A DNA stretch of 64,000 nucleotides from Cycas panzhihuaensis (lineage: Eukaryota > Cycadophyta): assembly GCA_023213395.1 (NCBI GenBank), contig CM041465.1:187681741-187745740 (forward strand), written 5' to 3'. The notes under the pieces are model-generated. The model saw nothing but the letters and a program-made list of their open reading frames with translations, did no database searches and had not been told where the DNA came from. Every line of letters starts with the position of its first letter. The stretch's first letter is position 1. The position numbers and the translations under genes were made by a program. Shown in pieces: positions 56,902 through 64,000 of this stretch.

Positions 56902-57159
56902 TTAATGGCTCTTTGCCTTTTCCACTTGCTTTTGCAACTCTTTAGTTGAATTCCTTAAAGACCTAAAAAGCTTTGCATTTGATGTACTAGATTTTCTTCT
57001 CCCTTTGTTCCATTTTTGTGTAAAATCTTGAACATTGTTAAGCTTTTTGTCAGCCTCTATGATGTTCTCATTAGCATGGACTTCATCTGATACTAGTTGG
57101 TCATATGCAGTAGCTACAGGAAACTTTCTAAAAACCGGCGAAGCCCAAGAGCTACCCAA
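56902..57159 (-). CDS. Small basic ORF downstream of the USP pseudogene, unknown
   Basis: 85 codons with heptad-like helices (NENIIEADKKLNNVQDFTQK, then NSTKELQKQVEKAKSH). It lies on the same strand as, and about 120 bp downstream of, the USP pseudogene. It could be an exon or 3' part of another captured gene; I do not recognise it. Confidence 0.3.
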   Translation of the reverse strand: MGSSWASPVFRKFPVATAYDQLVSDEVHANENIIEADKKLNNVQDFTQKWNKGRRKSSTSNAKLFRSLRNSTKELQKQVEKAKSH

Positions 57160-57276
57160 GCCCTTACATTTTCATAGCTCCCATGCTAAAATGAACAATT
57201 GTTGTCTTGAAAATACAAAACAAATCAAACATAAATCCACAATGACTTTGTTTAGTGCATAATATTTGTTATTTTA

Positions 57277-57720
57277 TTAAGGCTTCCTCACAACAAGAAC
57301 TGGACACTTTGCATGTTGAACACAATAGTTGCTTACACTCCTCACAATGGCACTCTTTATCATCCCATATCCATGCCTTTCCATCACAAGAAGTTGCACT
57401 TGTAGATTCTCAATAGCTTCACATATAACTTCCTTTGCATTACCTACTACAACATTTGCCTCTGTTGTTGCATTTTTTCTTTAACACATCTGCATGGCAT
57501 GCTTCAATGTTTCCTCTGTAGCATGCTTCTAGTACTCTTCTATACTTGTTGCAATTTCAAGACTTGCAACATATGCTGGGCTACAGATGTTTGCAAAGCC
57601 CCCAAGCAAGGGTTGAGCATGAAACAAGATCAACTGAATGCTAGCACCTTCCAAGGCAATATTGTCAAATACTTATTTTAGAGCTAACAAACTCTCTTCA
57701 CGTCCTTCAACTACTGCCAT
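57277..57720 (-). pseudogene. Universal stress protein (USP) pseudogene, intronless
   Basis: Plant USPs are small Rossmann-like proteins, many of which bind ATP. The frame runs from KRIMAVVEGREES (ATG at 57720) to YCVQHAKCPVLVVRKP and TAA (57277-57279), about 147 codons, close to the family length of about 160. The C-terminal hallmark ERHGYGMIKSAIVRSVSNYC is clear; the usual G-R-G/H-G-x-G-x-x-K/R-x-x-x-G-S-V-S has E-R-H-G-Y-G and Arg for Gly. Three in-frame stops (TAA after ALK, TAG after EEY, TAA after QMC) and no frameshift or intron. The frame stays open upstream of the ATG (ARATLKVKRIM), as in family members with a longer N terminus. Confidence 0.85.
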
Positions 57721-57854
57721 TATTCTCTTCACCTTCAGAGTAGCTCGAGCCGAACCAGAATGGCATAAGGAGAATTAGTGCCACGCAAACACAATGAACA
57801 TGCAGACAGGGGAAAACATGCTAAATGAGCAATGATGAACTAAGTAGAGTATGA

Positions 57855-58088
57855 GTAATGAGTACATATATATACTTAGAGTATATCATTGTATATCTAA
57901 CCAATTATATGAAGTGACTGACATGACTATCATTAAACACACTTATTAATTACTTATTGTAATATTCCTAAGAGGGAGAAGACCAACCCCTTAATATTAA
58001 CACACCTAACATTATTTTACCTTATTAACATTAGACCTCTAGACTCTATGAACATTACTTATTAGAACATTAAACATTATTTCTAACA
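57855..58088 (-). repeat. LTR-like direct repeat, right copy
   Basis: 234 bp, partner of 54691-54925. Confidence 0.85.
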
Positions 58089-58302
58089 CCATCAACTCAT
58101 GAAGTTCTCACTGCTTTCTCCTTATGCCCTCTTTCTTTGACTCTTTAATTATCTTTGTATATCAATTCTTTCTTGGTTCCACCTCTCTACGATTTGATTT
58201 CTAAATGTTTTATCTCCATATTTTTATAATTCATTCATCTGTTTCACCTAGTTATTCATTTTGTGTTAAATCCTTTCTACTTATATTTTACTATATAAGT
58301 CA

Positions 58303-58584
58303 TGCTAGATTAATGTTTATATGTAGATAAAATAGAGTAGGTGAATAATAAAAGTTACAAAGTCCTAAATAGACTTGTGACACATGTTAAAGTGGTTAAG
58401 ATTCACTTTTTAGCCTTTATCAATTTTACTTGTATATTTATCTATGTACAATGTATTATATGTTTTGTTAAATTTGGTGAATGAATTTTAATGAATATTA
58501 ATTATTAAGATAGTAAACCAATTCTACCTTATATTTATTTTCTGATATGTTAATATTTAGTTCCATGTTTAAATCGTAAATTTA
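58303..58584 (+). repeat. 5' LTR of Copia D
   Basis: 282 bp, TGCTAGATTAATG...GTAAATTTA, aligned with the 3' copy along its length. A worn primer site TGGTGCCTAGAG follows at 58589-58600. Confidence 0.85.
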
Positions 58585-58614
58585 GATTTGGTGCCTAGAG
58601 TAGATTATTTAGAA

Positions 58615-58843
58615 TGGGTTATAAATTAATTTTGTAACCAATTACCTTTGGAACCAACATAGCATTATGTATGTTGGACCGTGCTTCCAGCAAGGAAGAC
58701 CATTAACATATATTGAAACTCCTCTCTACTTGGCATGGGTTGTAAATTAATTTTGTAACCAATTACCTTTGGAACCAACATAGCGTTATGTATGTTGGAC
58801 CGTGCTTCCAGCAAGGAGGACCATTAACATATATTGAAACTTC
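58615..58843 (+). repeat. Tandem duplication, 121-bp unit, about 1.9 copies
   Basis: 58615-58735 and 58736-58843 are almost identical (ATTAATTTTGTAACCAATTA..., ...CGTGCTTCCAGCAAGGA). Only a handful of differences separate them, so the duplication is much younger than the element around it. Confidence 0.93.
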
Positions 58844-58879
58844 AAAGAAGAGGAATCAATAATGATTTGAGTCATGAAA

Positions 58880-59935
58880 TTTGTTCCATAATTAATTTCA
58901 GGTGGTCACGATGGCTTGCGCCTTTGTCTGGTTGTTCAAGGATATACCAGTGAAAACAATGAATCGATACCATTAGTTTTCTTGTGTCTGGTAACGAAGG
59001 ACGTGGCATTGTGAGGTGCTGATGGTGGAATTAACGGAGACACTGAATTGAATCTTTTCTTGGAATGAAATTGTTTGGTACTCTTAACGGTTTTGGAGAC
59101 GTAAATCGGGCAATCTGAACTGAACTGCTACGTACCTTGATTTCGCATCCGTGGATATTTATGTCTGGCAGGTCTTCTCGCCTTAAAACAGGGTGTGCAC
59201 TTGGGTGCCAGGAATCGAGAATTGGTGGTCATATGGACGCACCGTCTGGAATTAGAATTGCGGAGTATGCCACTGCTTCCGCCATAATGTCGACGATTCA
59301 AAGGAGCAGGTTTTATGGTCTTGCAGAAATTACAACTACGAATTCCAGGCCAGGTTGTATGTGCAGCGCTTGGATTGAAAGAGTTCATGAATGTAGATTT
59401 TACAGAGCATGAAGAGATGTATTTACATAGGATAGTTGCGGATGTATATCGAACAGTCGGCTAGCTCCCGATTTCGACCGTGTTGATGTGGATAAAGATC
59501 GTCATCGAGAAAAACTTATAATTGGTGTTGTGACTTGAGTTACATGCAAAGCTGTGCAGTGTAAGGCATCCAATTGAGAAGCTAATGCCAATTTCTACAA
59601 AGTGATCAAGAAAAGAATATTTGAACACCCTTGCCATCAGATTATAGAGACGAAGACAACGATTGTTAGAGATAATCAGACTTGAAGAAGCTACCCGGAT
59701 GCTTTCCAATAAGCTGAACATGCTTTGAGAGATAGCCTGATAGTTATATGGATGCAGAAACGAAACGCCATTGGAGCAGGTGGTAATGCTGTAAGAAAAT
59801 TCTGTGTTGGCATCGAACAAACGAAGGAGAATTTGATTGACATTGAAGCGAATTGTCGTATTCATTGCAACCGGGTGGCGCATGCAGACGAAATCCGCCG
59901 AACGGAAGAACATAGGATTAGAATTTTTTTTTTTT
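58880..59935. other. CpG-rich block of unknown origin inside Copia D
   Basis: About 1 kb with many CG steps; I count about 19 in 59041-59460, while neighbouring sequence such as 60000-60420 has two or three. Open frames exist on both strands (plus 59137-59412; minus 59461-59913, 150 codons; minus 59128-59388). Plus-strand text such as LALKQGVHLGARN and FTEHEEMYLHRIVADVYRT is protein-like, but I cannot name it. It is likely captured or inserted single-copy host DNA. It ends at a T15 run (about 59922-59936). Confidence 0.55.
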
Positions 59936-60404
59936 TGTGAAGTTGTAGATACATTAAATCGTATTTGATTTTGTTTTGAAGTTTAAAGTCCCTAGCCCCA
60001 CTGACATCGGTTTATAAGTGCTATGTCATTTATTGACTCATTAAGAAGTTCATTGTAAAAGTGAAAGATATTTTTTCATTGCACTTTTCTGTGTTCTATG
60101 TGACAAGCTTTATTTTTTGATTTCTTGCATGGTGTTTGATAATTTTTATGTTTTGTTGGCATTTTATAAAGTAATTGAAGATTTTATAGTCAGTATTTTT
60201 TAAATAAAATTAGTGCATGTCATTTAAGGGCTATTTAATATTTACTATTCTCTTATGGTTGTAGTTATTTTGTCACATTTTATATTAAAAATAGATTAAA
60301 AATACTTGTTTTCATATTTAGATAAATTGTCTCAATTTTTTTGTCATAGTCTATTGCATGTTGGTTAGTAGCACATGTTTGATCAGTGGAATATGGCAGC
60401 GAAT

Positions 60405-60866
60405 GAAAAGAGGTTCAACAATATATAGTATATCAACTCAGGTGCCTCTAGGCATATGATAAGTAGACTTGAATGGTTTAGGCATATGTGAAAAACCATT
60501 GGGCACATAGTAGTCTTAGGTGATAATAAGGTGCTTACTGTCAAAAGCATAGGGGAAGTCCCATTAATTATTCCTAATTGTGATGATTACTATACAAAGA
60601 ATATTTTATGTGTGCTAGGTTTGAAAATGAACTTAATTTATGTTAGTCAAATAGAGGACACTAGGATTGGTGTTATCTTTAAAGATAGAAGAGCTATCAT
60701 TAATAATTGTGAAAGAAAAATTATCACAAAATATGTGAGGGGTAATTATCTTTATAGGCTCTCTAGTAAGTTTATAAACCAAAAAGTGTATTTGACTGTA
60801 GTCATATCTAATAAGAGTCGGCTATGGAATGAAAGATTGGAACATCTGCACTTCCCTAACCTTTAG
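60405..60866 (+). pseudogene. Copia D protease and pre-integrase
   Basis: YINSGASRHMISRLEW at 60430-60478 is the Copia protease site with the catalytic Asp changed to Asn. Then the clean stretch 60531-60866 with VLTVKSIGEVPLIIP, ILCVLGLKMNLIYVSQ (protease end, matching L-x-V-P-x-L-x-x-N-L-L-S-V-x-Q) and LWNERLEHLHFPNL (pre-integrase). Confidence 0.85.
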
Positions 60867-61700
60867 TTGATGAACAAATTGAATATAATGCATGGTCTCA
60901 TTAAGTTTAAGATGGAAAATGATACTTGCAAATCCTATATTTTTGGAAAGTAGCATAGAGAAAATTTTCCTAAAGGTAAGTGTTAAAGGAAAACTAAAAT
61001 TTTGAGCTTGATCCACTCCAATATATGTGGTCCTCTGCCAACCACTTCATTCAAAGGTGCAAGGTATTTCTTAACCTTCATTGACGATTTTTTAAGGAAG
61101 ACCTAATTTTATCCTTTGAAGGAGAAGTCTTAGACATTCAGTATATTTAAAGAATTCAAAGCGAAAGTGGAAAATGAAATCAAACAAAGGATAAAGATAC
61201 TAAGATTAAATAATGGGGGAGAATACACCTCTAAAGTATTTATCCAATTTCGTAAAGATCATGGTGCAAAGAAACAGTTAATGATAACATATATTCCTTA
61301 GCAAAATATAGTAGCTAAGAGGATAAATTGAACATTGGTTGATAAGGCCAAGTCAATGATGAAGGCCAAGAACCTCTCAAATATCTTTTGGGTAAAAGTA
61401 GTTTGTACATCATTGTACTTGACAAACGAAAGTATAACCAAAGTTGTAAAAAATAAAACACTTGAAGAAGCATGGTTAGGACATAAACTTACTATTATTT
61501 ATCTCAGAATCTTTAGAAGCATAGCATATATACATGTTCCCAAAGAGAAATGCCAAATTTTTGATGATAAGAGTTCCAAGTGCATCCTCGTTGGCTAGGC
61601 TAAATAGAGTAAAGCATACCATGTATATAAGTAGGCATCTAAAAAGGTACATATAACTCAAGATATTATCTTCAAAGAGGAAGAGAAATGAGTTTCAGAT
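60867..61700 (+). pseudogene. Copia D integrase
   Basis: CKSYIFGK (zinc-binding tail), [40 protein letters not shown] (the D-N-G-G-E Asp is Asn), and the clean stretch 61335-61598 with VDKAKSMMKAKNLS, LYLTNESITKVVKNKTLEEA, FRSIAYIHVPKEKCQIFDDK and SKCILVG. A TGA precedes the TLVDKAK helix. It closely parallels the integrase of Copia A. Confidence 0.87.
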
Positions 61701-62860
61701 CAAACTCAAGGTCTAGACACTTTGAAGATATGGCAAGATAAGAGAAAGCAAATCGAGGAACAACTTGAATCCAGTTCTTTAAGACAACAGTTTGTCAACC
61801 CTAAGACTAAGCTGAAATAGGAGGAAAATTTTGAGGAGGAGATTGAAGATAATCTTGAGACACAATCAGAACTTGAAATCATTCCACCTATTAATTTTTT
61901 TTTTAAGTGGTATTTCAAAACCATGGCTAAAGCTCAGTTTCTCAAGATAAAAGGCAAATAAAAATCAAGGATGAGACATGATATAGTCAATTTTACTTTA
62001 ATGGCAGATGTATTGGATGTTAATGAGCCTTCAAGCTTTAAGAAGGTCAACCATCAATAGAAGTAGATGACAACTATGGATGTTGGAATCTGTGCCGTTG
62101 AGCAAAACAAAACTTAAAATTTGGTTGATTTACTAGCAAGCAAGTAGGGGATTGGTTGTAAATGGGTCTATAAGACCAAATTTAGATTAGATGACATAAT
62201 TTATAAACATAAAGCCAAATTGATAACTAAAGGATTCAAGTAAACAAAAGGTATTAATTACTAGGAAAGAATTATTTTAGTAGCAAAGATGGTAATGATT
62301 AGATTGATATTAGTAATAATTGTTCAGTTTAAATAATAGTCACACTAGTTTGATATCAAGAGTATCTTCCTTAATGGAGATCTTGTAGAGGATGTTTATA
62401 TGGACTAGCCGCCTGGATATATTACCAAGGGCAAAGAGCATTTAGTATATTACTTGAAGAAGGCTTTGTATAGCCCTAAACAAGCTCTAAGAGCATGGTA
62501 TTCTAAACTTGATTAATATTTTCTGGATAATAGGTTTGAGAGATTGCCAACAGATCCAAACTTGTATACAAAAGTTGAAGGAAGTCTAATCATTCTTATA
62601 GTTTTGTATGTAGATAATATTGTAATCATAGAGAATGATATTTCAAGGTTGAAGGCCTAAAAAATGATCTCAAGAAGACATTTAAGATGATAGATTTTGG
62701 ATTGCTCCACTGTTTTTTGGGAGTGGAAGTTTGGCAGAAGCTTAAGAAGATCTTCATTTCATAAACTAAATATGTATGGAAAATTCTAAAGAGATTCATA
62801 ATAGAGAATTGTTAACCTATTTATGCTCTCATAAAAATATGTTTAAGTTAACAGCTCTAG
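61701..62860 (+). pseudogene. Copia D linker and reverse transcriptase
   Basis: Acidic linker (EENFEEEIEDNLETQSELEI), then KWYFKTMAKAQF, HDIVNFTLMADVLDVNEPSS, CKWVYKTKFRLDD, FDIKSIFLNGDLVEDVYMD, LYSPKQALRAWYSKLD and LIVLYVDNIVII. The catalytic site reads Y-V-D-N, as in Copia A. Frame breaks begin after 62640. Confidence 0.85.
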
Positions 62861-63570
62861 ATGATGATGATAAGTGAATTGATGGCATGATGTTTAGACA
62901 ACTAGTTAGTAGTTTGATCTATTTGACTACTACTAGGCTTGATATTTCCTTTACAGTTAGTATGGTATTAAGGTTTATGGCTGAACGAAAGAAGAGCCAT
63001 TAGAAAGCTGCAAAGAGGATCTTAGGATATTTATAAAGAACACTATACTTTATATTGGAGTTTAGCTAAAATGACAATTTTAGGCTAACTGGATATTCAC
63101 ATTTCAATTAGGCTAGATGTGAGGATAGCAAAAGGTCCACTTCAAGTTATTGCTTCAGTATGTATTTTGTTGTTATCACTTGGAGTAGTAAGAAATAACC
63201 TAATGTTGTTTTGTCATCTACTAAGGCAGAATATAAAATTGTCATTGAAACTACTTGTGAAGCTATCTAGCTGAGGAAAGTACTTAGTGATTTGGGATTA
63301 CATCAGAAAGAGGCAATTACATTGTACTATGAAAATCAAAATACCTTAAATATTGTAAAAAATATAATACTTTATGTTTACACCAAACACATTGAGATAC
63401 ATCATCACTTTATTATAAAGCAAATCTAGAATGAAGAGGTCGAGTTTCTATATAAACCAACAAAGGAGCATATTGCTAATATTTTCATCAAACCTATATT
63501 TAAGAATAAATATGATAAATTTAAATATTATATCAACATTAAAGCCAATCATATGAACATTAAAGGGGAG
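62861..63570 (+). pseudogene. Copia D RNase H and pol end
   Basis: Many stops, but legible: FRQLVSSLIYLTTTRLD near 62893, FTVSMVLRFMAE, DSKRSTSSYCFSM, LSSTKAEYKIVIETTCEAI (catalytic Glu region) and TKHIEIHHHFI near 63388-63420. The end KPTKEHIANIFIKPIFK leads to the purine tract before the LTR. Confidence 0.8.
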
Positions 63571-63848
63571 TGATAGATTAATATTCATATGTGGACGAAA
63601 TAGAGTAGGTGAGTCATAGGAGTTAAAATGTCCTAAATGGATGTATGACATGTGCTAGGGTAGTTATGAATTCATTTATTGGCCGTTATCAATCCTACTT
63701 GTATATTTATCTGTATTATACTATGTATTACTAAATTTGATGAATGGGTTCTTAAAGAATGTCAATTATTATGATGGTAGACCAATTCTACCTGATATTT
63801 GTCTTCTAATATGTTGATATTTGGTTTCATATTTTGATCGTAAATTCA
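63571..63848 (+). repeat. 3' LTR of Copia D
   Basis: 278 bp, TGATAGATTAATATT...GTAAATTCA. Confidence 0.87.
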
Positions 63849-64000
63849 TAAGCCATACCATTTTTTTAATAAAAATAATTCAATTAAAGTTGGAATGCTT
63901 GCAAAAAAAAAATCTTGAATAGTTATGAAAACTCTTTGCTCTATTTATTCAATTGAATAGGCAAATTAAATAACCCATCCTTTTATAAATTCATCCTATA

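Larger units (their letters stand above)
54691..58088 (-). mobile_element. Candidate non-autonomous LTR element carrying a host gene copy
   Basis: Two direct repeats of about 235 bp (54691-54925, 57855-58088) enclose 2.9 kb without RT or integrase. On the minus strand each starts TGTTAGAAATAATG and has a TATA-like stretch near its far end. Inside, on the same strand, is a universal stress protein pseudogene beginning about 135 bp from the right-hand repeat. No clear primer site, polypurine tract or target duplication, so the LTR status is inferred from the repeat pair and the TG start. Confidence 0.5.
58303..63848 (+). mobile_element. Copia D, both LTRs, gag replaced
   Basis: LTRs at 58303-58584 and 63571-63848 with pol on the plus strand between (protease to RNase H, 60405-63560) and a purine-rich tract (TAAAGGGGAG) before the 3' LTR. 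Protein text is close to Copia A, so they are sister families. No gag is recognised; 58585-60400 holds a tandem repeat and a CpG-rich block instead. No clear target duplication (AGTCA and TAAGC flank it). Confidence 0.88.

Noticed and set aside
59137-59412. Possible PPR-like motif (LALKQGVHLGA)
   Set aside because: A single resemblance without the 35-residue repeat spacing; not enough to call a PPR gene.
59461-59913. 150-codon minus-strand ORF treated as a new gene
   Set aside because: No recognised domain, and open frames exist on both strands of this CpG-rich block, where stops are scarcer by composition. Kept only as part of the block.
58298-63853. Target-site duplication of Copia D
   Set aside because: AGTCA and TAAGC do not match. 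A shifted match (TAAGT/TAAGC) would need two extra bases outside the LTR, so no call was made.

Overview
This is a nuclear plant window, probably from a large repeat-rich seed-plant genome. A gymnosperm or conifer is my guess from the density of old Gypsy, Copia and LINE relics; nothing in the sequence proves it. The DNA is A+T-rich and most of it is CpG-poor. Almost all recognisable coding sequence is retrotransposon protein broken by stop codons. The only clear host gene is the 3' part of a peroxisomal beta-oxidation multifunctional protein gene (AIM1/MFP-like) at 44896-47810, with ten intact exons, GT-AG introns throughout and a C-terminal SRL peroxisomal targeting signal.

Layout. 1-4873: 3' part of a Ty3/Gypsy chromovirus (gag, protease, RT, RNase H, integrase, chromodomain, 3' LTR). 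6320-9060: a second, more decayed Gypsy whose RT has lost its catalytic block; its integrase end is the seed of a roughly 310-325 bp tandem repeat (8996-9697). 10468-36881: a nested set of LTR retrotransposons. Copia A (LTRs 10468-10805 and 36548-36881, TSD ATTCT on both sides) holds remnants of two other LTR elements (B, E). The LTR of E holds Copia C (15985-34596, TSD AGGAT/AGGAC). The integrase of C holds the minus-strand Gypsy G (19959-31750, TSD ACTGG/GCTGG) and a small TRIM-like element (32015-32311). The 5' LTR of G in turn holds the 3' end of element H (30059-31495). 37436-43387: a minus-strand L1-type LINE with poly(A) tail and a perfect 21-bp target-site duplication, inserted in an older LTR-like repeat. 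44896-47810: the AIM1-like gene. 47811-54690: mostly unrecognised DNA with microsatellites, a third copy of the LTR-like repeat and a faint Gypsy gag-protease relic on the minus strand. 54691-58088: a pair of about 235-bp direct repeats enclosing a universal stress protein pseudogene, which looks like gene capture. 58303-63848: Copia D, related to A, with both LTRs; its gag is replaced by about 1.8 kb that includes a CpG-rich block unlike the rest of the window.

How it fits together. Insertion order follows from nesting: A, then B/E, then C, then G and the TRIM, then H. The missing N-terminal (enoyl-CoA hydratase/isomerase) exons of the AIM1-like gene are not visible in the 44.9 kb upstream. 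Either the gene has a very long TE-filled intron or this is a 3' gene fragment. Nonsense codons in the elements are mostly TAG and TGA at positions where the family has CAG, TGG or CGA, which fits methyl-cytosine deamination of long-silenced elements.
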